This document shows positions 25,217 to 32,261 of a stretch of 38,349 nt of DNA, in pieces. The number at the start of each line of letters is the position of its first letter. Position 1 is the stretch's first letter. The DNA is from a virus, in the IMG/VR virus record IMGVR_UViG_3300006875_002433, positions 1 to 38,349 of that record; one strand, given 5' to 3'. Below the pieces are notes generated by a model, which was not told where the DNA came from, did not search any database, and worked only from the letters and a program-made list of their open reading frames with translations. Position numbers and translations under genes: made by a program.

Positions 25217-25870
25217 TTAGGATTCGTATGCATCTTTTGCTTTATAGACATCGCTCTTTGGAACTGCTCCACCAAAGCGATATGTCAATTCACCAGGAAT
25301 TGCTCTAGTTGGAACTGCTGCATCATCAATTGCTGGAATTCTACCATTGCCGGAAGGTCTTACATAAGCTTCTAATCCGCCAGCGCCAGAACCTCGAACA
25401 AAATTGGGGGTAATTGTTCCGTCTGGTTTAGCGTAGTAATTAAATGTGGTGCTATTGCCAGAGCCAAGATATCTAGTAGTAACAAGTTCATTAATGAAGT
25501 CGCGTGACTTATGATCAAAATCTGAACTTGTGCTTAAAAGAACATTATTAGCAACGCCGCCAATTTTAGTAGCAACGCCGCGAATAATCCATTCATCTGA
25601 CTTGTCCTTGTAGGCAAGAGCTACAGATGACTTAATTCCAGAAATACCAACTGCGTCAGTCGTATCACCAGTTGTGCCGTCTAATGCTACAACTAACGAG
25701 CCGTAAGTTTGCCCCATGTCATCAGCTATTGTATTTAAAGCTAAAATTTTGCTGACAGGACTTCCAGCGGGAACGTTTCCGCCATTAATGACGGTTCCGC
25801 CGTTTTGAACTCTTACAGTCGTTCCGGAGGTAGCATACGTTTTCCAATTTGTAGTAACTTTGTCGTCCAT
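25217..25870 (-). CDS. Probable virion protein (217 aa)
   Basis: This 217-aa protein is rich in Gly, Thr, Ser and Asn. It begins TNWKTYATSGTTVRVQNGGT and includes a SDFDHKSRDFINELVTTRYL segment and GSGAGGLEAYVRPSGNGRIP. It has no signal or membrane segment and looks beta-rich, as phage decoration or fibre proteins do. It is less AT-rich than its neighbours, and it is bounded by a late-promoter-like box upstream and a terminator downstream, which together suggest strong, separate expression. A virion role is inference, as no family is recognised. Confidence 0.6.
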   Translation of the reverse strand: MDDKVTTNWKTYATSGTTVRVQNGGTVINGGNVPAGSPVSKILALNTIADDMGQTYGSLVVALDGTTGDTTDAVGISGIKSSVALAYKDKSDEWIIRGVATKIGGVANNVLLSTSSDFDHKSRDFINELVTTRYLGSGNSTTFNYYAKPDGTITPNFVRGSGAGGLEAYVRPSGNGRIPAIDDAAVPTRAIPGELTYRFGGAVPKSDVYKAKDAYES

Positions 25871-25937
25871 AGTAAACCTCTTCGTAAAAATAGATCATTT
25901 TTGTATGGTCCGACTCCTTTTATAATCCTATTTTCCT

Positions 25938-25945
25938 TATCTATA
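25938..25945 (-). promoter_or_regulatory. T4-like late promoter box (candidate)
   Basis: The minus strand reads TATAGATA, one base from the T4 late consensus TATAAATA. It sits 68 bases upstream of the ATG of the 217-aa gene, within 7 bases of the stop of the sigma factor gene. An AT-rich region with TTATAAAAGGAG follows. It is weak evidence alone, but the sigma factor next door makes it worth noting. Confidence 0.35.
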
Positions 25946-25951
25946 ATACAC

Positions 25952-26428
25952 TTAATTAACTTGGTTTTTAAATTTTTTCAGATTTTTTTTGATTCTTAGC
26001 CTAATTGTTTCGCCGCAGACGTTGTTTTCCTTGGCTATTTCCTTTATGGATTTATTATTAAAATAATAATCATAAATAATATCTGGATGTTCACACTTAG
26101 AAATATAGTCTAAAATATCTATATTGGATATATAATTCCTACCATCCTGTACATTATGAATATGAGGATGGTATTTAAGGTTAGAGTTGAATTTTTGTTG
26201 GGTGAGACACTCCATAATTACGCCGTTGTACAAATATGTAGTAAATTTCGAACCAAAGTTAGGGTCGTATTTCTTAATGGCTTTCCATAGGGCGTTTAAA
26301 ATACAGGTATAGATTTCGTCCTCATTTAATTGCTTATTGAACCTGATAGATGCCTTCCTTGCTATTTTAACAACATTTTGATCACAGAGCAATTCTTCAA
26401 TGGTCTTTTCGTTCTCGTTGGTCAACAT
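25952..26428 (-). CDS. Phage sigma factor (sigma70 family)
   Basis: The 158-aa protein has sigma region 2, EDEIYTCILNALWKAIKKYD then FTTYLYNGVIMECLTQQ, in the middle and a region 4 helix-turn-helix at the C-terminus, YYFNNKSIKEIAKENN then ETIRLRIKKNLKKF. Size and layout suit a phage-encoded sigma of the gp55 or group 4 type, which would redirect RNA polymerase to phage late promoters. Start overlap with the 143-aa gene is 32 bases. The candidate late box at 25938-25945 lies just downstream. Confidence 0.85.
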   Translation of the reverse strand: MLTNENEKTIEELLCDQNVVKIARKASIRFNKQLNEDEIYTCILNALWKAIKKYDPNFGSKFTTYLYNGVIMECLTQQKFNSNLKYHPHIHNVQDGRNYISNIDILDYISKCEHPDIIYDYYFNNKSIKEIAKENNVCGETIRLRIKKNLKKFKNQVN

Positions 26429-26828
26429 AGACTGTTTCCTTTAGCATTAATTTGTTTTCAATATCTTCCCGCACACTTTTAAAATCAAACATCTTGCCGA
26501 TACCTATAAAGAATCTATATCGACTACAAATCTTTAGAACTTCAATCCCTTCTATCTTGTTAAGATGATTTTTTATTTCTTCAGTAAGATTAAAATTTGT
26601 ATGACCAATCCAGCAGTCAAAATTTGCTAAAAGCTGTATTTCATTTGACAAGGATTCTGGCGCTGCCATGAGTATTGGTTCGTCAGTAATTTTTTCGTCA
26701 TCTAAATCTTCGTCTTTATTCATTTCGTCTAAGAATGAATTTATTAGCATACTTGCTAGTGGTGATTTAATTTGACTTTCTATAACGTCTTCATATTTTT
26801 GCCAACCTATTTTCTTGTTTGTTTTCAT
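26397..26828 (-). CDS. Conserved-type phage protein of unknown function
   Basis: This 143-aa protein has a helical acidic N-terminal part (SMLINSFLDEMNKDEDLDDE) and a beta-rich C-terminal part, ANFDCWIGHTNFNLTEEIKN with EGIEVLKICSRYRFFIGIGK. I recall the WIGHTNF ... SRYRFRIGIG pattern from conserved hypothetical proteins in many phages. No activity is known. It overlaps the sigma factor gene, a fixed neighbour that might hint at transcription, but this is inference. Confidence 0.65.
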   Translation of the reverse strand: MKTNKKIGWQKYEDVIESQIKSPLASMLINSFLDEMNKDEDLDDEKITDEPILMAAPESLSNEIQLLANFDCWIGHTNFNLTEEIKNHLNKIEGIEVLKICSRYRFFIGIGKMFDFKSVREDIENKLMLKETVYVDQRERKDH

Positions 26829-26846
26829 GTTAAGTCTCCCTTTGGA

Positions 26847-27227
26847 TTATAACATATCTGAAGGCTTTATGCACGGTTCCTCGTTTTCTTTTCCTAGTTT
26901 ATCTTGATAAGCAAAAACTTCTTCCTTTGAGATTTTTAGAATTTCATTTAATAGATTTTGAAATAAATCTATTCTATCGTTTTCTATGAACCCGTTCTTA
27001 ATTATATTCAATGTCTCTATATGAAAATTAAAGGAAGATATTCCGCATAGTATTCTTGCAAAGTTATTTATAGTTTGTTCATTGTAGTCTTTTATGTCAA
27101 CATCAACAAATATTTCCCCATCCTCATTGCAAGCGTAGCATATGCTAGATTCGTATTGTGGCCCGTCAAATTCTTCATCTGGAGGGGTTTCTTGTTTGAT
27201 AAACAAATTTTTTAACGCTTTAAACAT
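26847..27227 (-). CDS. Hypothetical phage protein
   Basis: This 126-aa protein is soluble and acidic. It has FDGPQYESSICYACNEDGEI near residue 20 and a DVDIKDYNEQTINNFARIL helix, with NIIKNGFIENDRIDLFQNLL further on. There is no recognised family. It overlaps the glycosyltransferase end by 16 bases and precedes the 143-aa gene with a small gap. Confidence 0.55.
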   Translation of the reverse strand: MFKALKNLFIKQETPPDEEFDGPQYESSICYACNEDGEIFVDVDIKDYNEQTINNFARILCGISSFNFHIETLNIIKNGFIENDRIDLFQNLLNEILKISKEEVFAYQDKLGKENEEPCIKPSDML

Positions 27228-28303
27228 TCAATGATCCTTTTAGATGTATTATCCCAAGAAAAAAGATTGGCGGTTTCAATTCCAGAATTATTAACGGTTA
27301 ATTCATTGTTTTGTTTCTTTTTATGAATTAGCTGCATATTTTCTATTATAGCATCCATCTGGTCGTTGTCAAGCTTAGCCCAAGACCCTTGACCAAAAAA
27401 CCACTTATCATCAAAGGCTAGTTCTTTTTCTTTTATTGGTATAAGATGGGAATTATTTTTATTGCAGAATTCAGTATGCGCTGAATGTTCTGTTATGATT
27501 ATGTTTTTACCACAAGCTAGCATCTCTAGAGCTTCTAGGTTCCAACCTTCTGCCCTGGATGGAAATACTCCACAGTCAGTTTGGCTCATTATACTATACA
27601 CTTGATTGTGCGTTGCGACTCTTTGAATTAACTTAATTAATCCATTTTCATAATGTTTTGTTGTATTAAACAAACTATACCATTTAAGATTTTCTTCATC
27701 TGAGTTAAATGGATTATCACACATTAACCAAAGTTGTACATTATCATCTGGGGAAAAAGCTTTGATGAAAGCCTGGATTAGTTCTGGGTGACCCTTTCTA
27801 ACCTCCCACTTGCCGCAATTAAAGAATATTGTATCTTTTCCACCGCTTAAATTTGAAGGTTTAAATATGTTAGTATCAACTCCAAGTGGCACAACATCTA
27901 CATTGTAATAAATTTTATGATATTCAGTAAAGTTACTTTTAACTATTTCTTTAGCCCATTCTGAACAGACAAAAAGTCTATCACAAGAATCTAAATGGTG
28001 AAGTTCTAATTTATTAAATTTATCTAATTCAAAGATTGGAAATCCAATATGCTGACCTTTACCAACAAATTGAGCCATATCATTTTGATGCCATATCTTT
28101 ATACAAGGAGCATTTTTGTCAAACATCTGCGCATTTGAAAGACATGACTTTACTATCTCTGCATCTTCGTTGGTATAAACTTGGGGTTGACCTATCGTGA
28201 ACAAAGAGACTTCAATGCCGTTGGCGTGAAGAGACTTTAGTATATTTAGACCGGTATAGCCATAACCTAAAGTATTTATTGGGCACATTAAATTTAGTTT
28301 CAT
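27212..28303 (-). CDS. GT4-type glycosyltransferase
   Basis: The 363-aa protein has the GT-B glycosyltransferase group 1 layout. An N-terminal domain begins CPINTLGYGYTGLNILKSL and includes CSEWAKEIVKSNF and VDVVPLGVDTNIFKP. The C-terminal domain has CGKWEVRKGHPELIQAF and the nucleotide-sugar site DCGVFPSRAEGWNLEALEML with the E-x7-E pair. It transfers a sugar, perhaps to a phage structural protein or envelope glycan. It overlaps the 167-aa membrane protein gene by four bases. Confidence 0.9.
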   Translation of the reverse strand: MKLNLMCPINTLGYGYTGLNILKSLHANGIEVSLFTIGQPQVYTNEDAEIVKSCLSNAQMFDKNAPCIKIWHQNDMAQFVGKGQHIGFPIFELDKFNKLELHHLDSCDRLFVCSEWAKEIVKSNFTEYHKIYYNVDVVPLGVDTNIFKPSNLSGGKDTIFFNCGKWEVRKGHPELIQAFIKAFSPDDNVQLWLMCDNPFNSDEENLKWYSLFNTTKHYENGLIKLIQRVATHNQVYSIMSQTDCGVFPSRAEGWNLEALEMLACGKNIIITEHSAHTEFCNKNNSHLIPIKEKELAFDDKWFFGQGSWAKLDNDQMDAIIENMQLIHKKKQNNELTVNNSGIETANLFSWDNTSKRIIECLKR

Positions 28304-28803
28304 TTTTTATCCTTATTACTAAAGAATTTTAGTACGAATTCTTCTACAGAGTCAATATCATTATTATTTAAAAAATTCATCGCACTTTGTTTTGCTTGTT
28401 TTTCCTTGAAGCCCAAGGTCACCAATGCTAATGTGCATTCTTTTTGCAGGCTGCTTTCTTCTTTAACCTGAACTTGTGGCTTAGCTGGTTTTGCTGGCTT
28501 CTGCGTAGTTACAACTTTAGGCTGCTTGAATTCTTTTGGCTTTTGCTTTATTTTGTTATTTAATAGTTCAATCTTACGTTCTAGTTCTTTAATGCGTTTA
28601 GAATCAGGGTGATTATTTGACACCCCTACTTTCGTTGCTGGCTCGACACTTCTAACATATCCAATGTCAAACTCATCAGAAATAACCATAGCGCCCTTAT
28701 ATCTGCCTGAGCATCCAGCTAGGAAGCAATATATCCAATACAAAGAGAGCGATATGCTAACGATAGCACTAATAATAGAAGATGTTGCGTCAGTGTATTC
28801 CAT
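28300..28803 (-). CDS. Membrane protein with RuvA-C-like domain
   Basis: This 167-aa protein has an N-terminal membrane segment (SIISAIVSISLSLYWIYCFL, with a Cys after it), a basic linker rich in Lys and Pro (QPKVVTTQKPAKPAKPQ), and a C-terminal helical domain, ALVTLGFKEKQAKQSAMNFL with NNNDIDSVEEFVLKFF. That domain resembles the mobile domain III of RuvA, which binds RuvB or other partners. The ATG at 28803 follows GAGGTGG with ideal spacing. The longer frame would start inside the promoter at 28838-28865, so I reject it. First gene of its transcription unit. Confidence 0.72.
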   Translation of the reverse strand: MEYTDATSSIISAIVSISLSLYWIYCFLAGCSGRYKGAMVISDEFDIGYVRSVEPATKVGVSNNHPDSKRIKELERKIELLNNKIKQKPKEFKQPKVVTTQKPAKPAKPQVQVKEESSLQKECTLALVTLGFKEKQAKQSAMNFLNNNDIDSVEEFVLKFFSNKDKK

Positions 28804-28826
28804 ATGCCACCTCAAAGAGTTAAACT

Positions 28827-28847
28827 GTGATACGGTTATTGTATCAC
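28827..28847. promoter_or_regulatory. Operator-like inverted repeat over the promoter
   Basis: A perfect 7-base inverted repeat, GTGATAC and GTATCAC separated by 7 bases, covers the -10 box and start region of the promoter at 28838-28865. Such placement is typical of repressor binding. No repressor gene could be linked to it in the window. Confidence 0.7.
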
Positions 28848-28865
28848 TCAATTATGCTTTGTCAA
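28838..28865 (-). promoter_or_regulatory. Consensus sigma70 promoter
   Basis: On the minus strand, a perfect TTGACA (plus 28860-28865) and TACAAT (plus 28838-28843) are 16 bases apart. It sits just after the SSB terminator and about 35 bases upstream of the ATG at 28803. Initiation near 28830 would give a short leader. It should be read by unmodified host polymerase, so probably early. Confidence 0.85.
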
Positions 28866-28876
28866 GATGGTCGCAT

Positions 28877-28914
28877 AAAAAAACCCACCCCCCATTTAGG
28901 AGGGTGGGCTTTTT
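28877..28914 (-). terminator. Strong, possibly bidirectional terminator after ssb
   Basis: A GC-rich stem of CCCACCC and GGGTGGG is followed by seven T on the minus strand and by five T on the plus strand. It ends the ssb operon 17 bases after the ssb stop. Confidence 0.9.
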
Positions 28915-28930
28915 AGGTTACAACAACCAA

Positions 28931-29269
28931 TTATTCATTGGGCGTGTTTTGCAATATTTGATCTGGAGATGGTCCAAGAGAAATTTCATCTGCCATTACG
29001 CAGATTGAACTTCGCTTATTCTTTTCAGAATCCTCGTAATTGTCGATCTTAATCTTTCCTTGAATAGAGACTAATCGTCCCTTCACAAGCTTTGATTGAA
29101 GATTTTCAGCCATCTTTCCGAAACACAGAACGTTCAAGAACAGTGTTTCATCGTTCCGCCGATCATTGACAGCAAGTCTAAACTTAGACATAGCTGTTCC
29201 CTTCTTGGTGACAGACATTTCCGCATCCTTCGTCAGTCTGCCACATCCCAACCAACAATTTAAATTCAT
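28931..29269 (-). CDS. ssb: Single-stranded DNA-binding protein
   Basis: The 112-aa protein is one OB fold: MNLNCWLGCGRLTKDAEM, then SKFRLAVNDRR, FLNVLCFGKMAENLQSKLVK and GRLVSIQGKIKIDNYED, matching bacterial SSB. The tail is short (LGPSPDQILQNTPNE) and does not end in the classical DDDIPF tip. It coats single-stranded DNA at the replication fork. The ATG at 29269 is preceded by GGAGAT, while a longer frame would overlap the upstream gene. It is last in its operon, before a strong terminator. Confidence 0.92.
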   Translation of the reverse strand: MNLNCWLGCGRLTKDAEMSVTKKGTAMSKFRLAVNDRRNDETLFLNVLCFGKMAENLQSKLVKGRLVSIQGKIKIDNYEDSEKNKRSSICVMADEISLGPSPDQILQNTPNE

Positions 29270-29270
29270 A

Positions 29271-29591
29271 TTAGATCTCCAATGCTGAACGAATCTTTCC
29301 GCGAACAACTTGTGCATGACCACGATTTGACCTGCTCACAGTAGCCTCATAGAGATGTTCCGTAAAGCTACGGGGCAAACCAAGTGCAGTTCCAGCCTTC
29401 AATGTAGCGCGCTTGTTATTGCCGTCAACGGTGTAGCCATTCAGGCTAGCTACTGCCGTCACTGGATTAAAAAGCGATCCACGATTCTTGCCACGGCTCT
29501 TTGTTGCGACAATGTTATTGTCGTTGTCGATTTGCCATTCATAGGAATTCTTGACATTGGAAAGAGCCTTGTAAAAATCATTACGTTCCAT
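29271..29591 (-). CDS. Hypothetical protein upstream of ssb
   Basis: This 106-aa protein is basic and polar, with FYKALSNVKNSYEWQIDN, VATKSRGKNRGSLFNPVT, NNKRATLKAGTALGLPRSF and a Lys/Arg-rich C-terminal end. It may bind nucleic acid. The ATG at 29591 has a perfect GGAGG upstream. Its stop lies two bases before the ssb ATG, so they are likely co-translated. I recall similar short proteins from Planctomycetota genomes, but cannot confirm. It is less AT-rich than its neighbours. Confidence 0.62.
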   Translation of the reverse strand: MERNDFYKALSNVKNSYEWQIDNDNNIVATKSRGKNRGSLFNPVTAVASLNGYTVDGNNKRATLKAGTALGLPRSFTEHLYEATVSRSNRGHAQVVRGKIRSALEI

Positions 29592-29633
29592 ACTAACCTC
29601 CAAAAAATAAAGCTTAAAACAACTAAACGCCAA

Positions 29634-29816
29634 TTACTTAGGTGTTTCCACCTGTTTATCACCTTGGACTTCCTTGATAGTCTTCACGCCTTCCTCCAAG
29701 TATTGATTCAGCTTTTCTAGATCTGCATCAATTTGCTTCTTCCGTTCATTAAGAGCTACAATCTCCCGTTGAACGTTCAGAAGGTGCGACTCGGCCATCT
29801 CTTGAATACTTAGCAT
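29634..29816 (-). CDS. Small coiled-coil protein at the start of the ssb operon
   Basis: This 60-aa protein is one long heptad helix: SIQEMAESHLLNVQREIVAL then NERKKQIDADLEKLNQYLEE and a charged tail. It should form a coiled-coil oligomer. AGGAGAAG precedes the ATG. It follows the structured RNA at 29840-30217 by about 30 bases, so that RNA could be its 5' leader. No function is recognised. Confidence 0.62.
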   Translation of the reverse strand: MLSIQEMAESHLLNVQREIVALNERKKQIDADLEKLNQYLEEGVKTIKEVQGDKQVETPK

Positions 29817-29839
29817 TCTTTCTTCTCCTGTAAGTTTAT

Positions 29840-30217
29840 AACAAAATTATGTGGATACGCACCACGGGTTTATAGGGTCATATTGCCTTCTTTGTTACTT
29901 GCTGGATTAGGGTTCTAACTATAAAATTTTATCAGCTTTCGCTATGACCCACTAGGTTGCACCTCTGCATTGCCTAGTTTTCATAAAATCTTATAGTTAA
30001 CGGCAGAGCTTGTGAGGCTCATCAGGGTCGGGCTTACTTTCGTAAGCTTGTGCGAGTTTGGCTACTCGCTGGCCTGAACCTTACGATAACTATTGTTACG
30101 TTCCATCTCTTTACCACCTAATCTCACGCTGGTTGTAGGTGAAAACCTGATTGAATCGCTTTTGGCTATCAACCCGATGCCCTTTTTCGGTCAAGATTCG
30201 GTGGAGATCTAGCTTTC
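29840..30217 (-). ncRNA. Large structured RNA of unknown family
   Basis: A 378-base gene-free stretch folds strongly. On the minus strand it has hairpins GCTTAC-GAAA-GTAAGC and AGC-GAAA-GCT, both with GNRA loops only in this orientation. It also has a 16-bp helix of AACTATAAGATTTTAT with ATAAAATTTTATAGTT, an inner CTAGG/CCTAG stem, GCGAGT/ACTCGC, CACCTA/TAGGTG, a TATGACCC/GGGTCATA long-range pairing and a CTCTGC/GCAGAG possible pseudoknot. A perfect TATAAT promoter at 30225-30252 sets the 5' end. A GTGG/CCAC hairpin at 29851-29865 with a T-rich tail may set the 3' end. It does not show the RNase P core or a tmRNA tag, and I do not match it to a known class. Confidence 0.75.
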
Positions 30218-30224
30218 ACGATTT

Positions 30225-30252
30225 ATTATATCCTTACTATGTCTAAATTCAA
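30225..30252 (-). promoter_or_regulatory. Promoter of the structured RNA
   Basis: On the minus strand TTGAAT (plus 30247-30252) and a perfect TATAAT (plus 30225-30230) are 16 bases apart. It overlaps no coding sequence and points straight into the structured RNA, with a start near 30217. Confidence 0.75.
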
Positions 30253-30259
30253 AGTGTAA

Positions 30260-30475
30260 TTATGATTTTTTTGATAAATATTCTAAAAGGTCTTTATGTG
30301 ACCAGCTATCTTTGAAGGCGCCACCTGTAGACACCTCCGCTAATTCGTTATACTGATCGTATAGCTCATTCAATTTAACAGCTAGGTATCTAGTACCATA
30401 GTTGTTTAAAATTGATTCTAGGAGCTTCTCGACGCGATCAACACGTTTGTCGATTTCCTGCTGCGATAATCTCAT
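30260..30475 (-). CDS. Small helical protein
   Basis: This 71-aa protein is mostly helical and charged: LSQQEIDKRVDRVEKLLESI then YLAVKLNELYDQYNELAEV and a C-terminal WSHKDLLEYLSKKS. The ATG at 30475 has AAGGATA upstream and I prefer it to a TTG one codon before. It follows the BON-domain protein by six bases. The function is unknown. Confidence 0.6.
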   Translation of the reverse strand: MRLSQQEIDKRVDRVEKLLESILNNYGTRYLAVKLNELYDQYNELAEVSTGGAFKDSWSHKDLLEYLSKKS

Positions 30476-30481
30476 CAATCT

Positions 30482-31033
30482 TTATCCTTTAGGTAAGACA
30501 GTCAACAAGTCTATAATCTTGTCTATTCCAGGCTCAAGGGCGATAAGCCCCTGTATCAAAAACAAATCCTCGTCTGAATTAACCGTCCCCTGTATTGTAG
30601 CAGTCCTATTGCTGATGTCAATAGACACCTTAACATTTTCACGAGTTATCAGGATTCTAGAAATTCTGTCATATAATTTCTCCTTTAACTCTACTAAATT
30701 AGGCTTTTTATATTCTATATCAATCTTAACTTTTATTCTTAATGTACTTTTTGGCAGTTGAATTTTACTATTTTTATTTATTGTTTGTATGGGCGGCGTT
30801 GGTTGCAACTGTTGTGCCGCAGGTTGACTAAATGGTGAAAAACTCCCAAAATTATAGCTCTCCAGCAGATTTGGTGTCACAAATGTATTTTGTGGCTGCG
30901 ATTGTTGATTTTGATTTTGTGTTTGCTGATTTTGTAATTGTTGACTATAATTAGGTTGAGTGGAGTTCTGTTGCTGTTGCGCAAAACAGATAGACGGAAT
31001 TAAAATTAATATTGAAAAAAGTGAAATTTTCAT
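30482..31033 (-). CDS. Secreted BON-domain protein with Gln-rich linker
   Basis: The 183-aa protein has a clear signal peptide (MKISLFSILILIPSICFAQ, cleavage near residue 19), a long Gln/Asn/Pro-rich linker (to about residue 95) and a C-terminal BON domain, KLYDRISRILITRENVKVSI then SNRTATIQGTVNSDEDLFLI and GIDKIIDLLTVLPKG. BON domains bind membranes or phospholipids and occur in outer-membrane and periplasmic proteins of Gram-negative bacteria. The phage may use it to alter the host envelope. It is followed by the 71-aa protein, and an AAGGAG site precedes the ATG. Confidence 0.82.
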   Translation of the reverse strand: MKISLFSILILIPSICFAQQQQNSTQPNYSQQLQNQQTQNQNQQSQPQNTFVTPNLLESYNFGSFSPFSQPAAQQLQPTPPIQTINKNSKIQLPKSTLRIKVKIDIEYKKPNLVELKEKLYDRISRILITRENVKVSIDISNRTATIQGTVNSDEDLFLIQGLIALEPGIDKIIDLLTVLPKG

Positions 31034-31047
31034 GATTACTCCTTAAA

Positions 31048-31119
31048 GCCAGCGGAGGGAATCGAACCCACGACAGATTGATTACAAATCAATTACTCTA
31101 CCAACTGAGTTACGCTGGC
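31048..31119 (-). tRNA. tRNA-Thr (anticodon TGT)
   Basis: A 72-nt cloverleaf has acceptor GCCAGCG/CGCTGGC (7 bp), D arm ACTC/GAGT, anticodon arm ATTGA-TTTGTAA-TCAAT (anticodon TGT, reading ACA), and T arm GTGGG-TTCGATT-CCCTC with one mismatch. No CCA is encoded. It lies in the gap before the BON gene. ACA is an AT-rich codon suited to this genome. Confidence 0.93.
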
Positions 31120-31124
31120 ATTTT

Positions 31125-31637
31125 CTACATTTTATCCATTAAGGAAAGTGGCACTACATAATTTTTTGGCAAATTCTTACCGTACTGCTTTTCTACTTTT
31201 ACTTTATCAAAATTTTCCCTGGTTATTTTTCCAAGTATTTCAATCTCATCGCGGTCAATAGAGACTCTAGCTAAAACGTATAGCTTGGGCGGCTTGCGTT
31301 TATTATATTCTTTTTGAGTAATTTTTAACTCTGGCTCGCCAGCCCCAAAATATGTAATAGTTTTTATTTCTGTCCCCTCAAAGTCTTCACCAGAATCTCT
31401 GACACTATATATATTCTCATCAATGCTTAGGTCATTGGCTATAGCCCAACCAAGTTCACCCAAGACACCAATATAGTGCGGCAGATATTCAGATTTAAAA
31501 CTTAATTTCTTATTTTTTAATCCATGTTCGCACTTCCACCTATCCCTGTTTCTAAAGCTTATATCTTTCGCGTCGTGCCTTTTCATAGCTATTTGTATAG
31601 CGTAATTTGTCTGATTTTCATTCAATTGGATTTTCAT
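31125..31637 (-). CDS. PD-(D/E)XK-like nuclease or restriction-type protein
   Basis: The 170-aa protein shows HYIGVLGELGWAIANDLSID (about residues 54-73) and then DSGEDFEGTEIKTITYFG (about 81-98), where the Asp, Glu and Lys of GEDFEGTEIKT form the usual PD-(D/E)XK signature, with VLGELGWA as the upstream Glu helix. IEILGKITRENF closes the core. A DNA nuclease role in phage recombination or host defence is likely. It overlaps the deaminase gene by 20 bases. Confidence 0.68.
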   Translation of the reverse strand: MKIQLNENQTNYAIQIAMKRHDAKDISFRNRDRWKCEHGLKNKKLSFKSEYLPHYIGVLGELGWAIANDLSIDENIYSVRDSGEDFEGTEIKTITYFGAGEPELKITQKEYNKRKPPKLYVLARVSIDRDEIEILGKITRENFDKVKVEKQYGKNLPKNYVVPLSLMDKM

Positions 31638-32052
31638 ACATCAGTAACTCCACACCTGCTTCGTTGAACATGTCCATAGTAATTGCAAAATCGTCTATCC
31701 ATCTCTTATTGGTAGTATGATAAGAAACAGCACGCTTTATACCGCTTTGTATTATCATGCCAGCGCAAGCTGAACATGGCATAAAAGGGTATGTATATAT
31801 TGTACATCCAATAAGGGGTCGCTGTGCAAAGATGATAGCGTTCCTCTCTGCATGTACTATCATTTTATACTTGATTTCTCGATTGTCAAGTCTTTCTGAC
31901 GAATCATTAATATTAATTGGGAATCCATTATACCCAACTGACACTATTCTTTTTTTATCATCCACTATCACTGCGCCAACCTTGGTGCTTGGATCTTTAC
32001 TCCATTCTGAAATATGCTTAGCCAATTTAAGAAATCTAATTTCCCATTTCAT
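31618..32052 (-). CDS. dCMP deaminase
   Basis: The 144-aa protein has the zinc site HAERNAI (His and catalytic Glu) and PCSACAGMI (two Cys ligands), plus STKVGAVIVDDKKRIVSVGY and NGFP, typical of deoxycytidylate deaminases. It turns dCMP to dUMP, feeding ThyX. Length fits the single-domain phage form. It overlaps its neighbours by four and 20 bases. Confidence 0.92.
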   Translation of the reverse strand: MKWEIRFLKLAKHISEWSKDPSTKVGAVIVDDKKRIVSVGYNGFPININDSSERLDNREIKYKMIVHAERNAIIFAQRPLIGCTIYTYPFMPCSACAGMIIQSGIKRAVSYHTTNKRWIDDFAITMDMFNEAGVELLMYENPIE

Positions 32053-32252
32053 TTGCTTGTAGATCTTTGTAATAGTTCAGATATTTGCTCCAACTCCATT
32101 GGTGATAGACCGTTTAAATACGGCTCATCACACAGTTCCGCCTTGTTATTCTTTTTTCGAAAAACTTGGCAAAATTTACCGTCAACAAAATACCCAACTT
32201 TACTGCCAAAGAAATCTTTAATTACCATCTTATCATCAGATAGATAAAACAT
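32049..32252 (-). CDS. Small hypothetical protein
   Basis: This 67-aa protein has KMVIKDFFGSKVGYFVDGKF, a small beta hairpin pattern, then a helical tail, MELEQISELLQRSTSK. No family is recognised. It overlaps the deaminase gene by four bases, which supports it being real. Confidence 0.55.
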   Translation of the reverse strand: MFYLSDDKMVIKDFFGSKVGYFVDGKFCQVFRKKNNKAELCDEPYLNGLSPMELEQISELLQRSTSK

Positions 32253-32261
32253 ATATTTCTC

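Noticed and set aside
30000-30060. A CUGAUGAG stretch on the minus strand suggesting a hammerhead ribozyme
   Set aside because: No matching GAAA and cleavage-site core lies at the right distance, and the flanking stems do not close the three-way junction.
29840-30217. RNase P RNA as an explanation for the structured RNA
   Set aside because: The conserved GAGGAAAGTCC and ACAGAA core motifs are absent.
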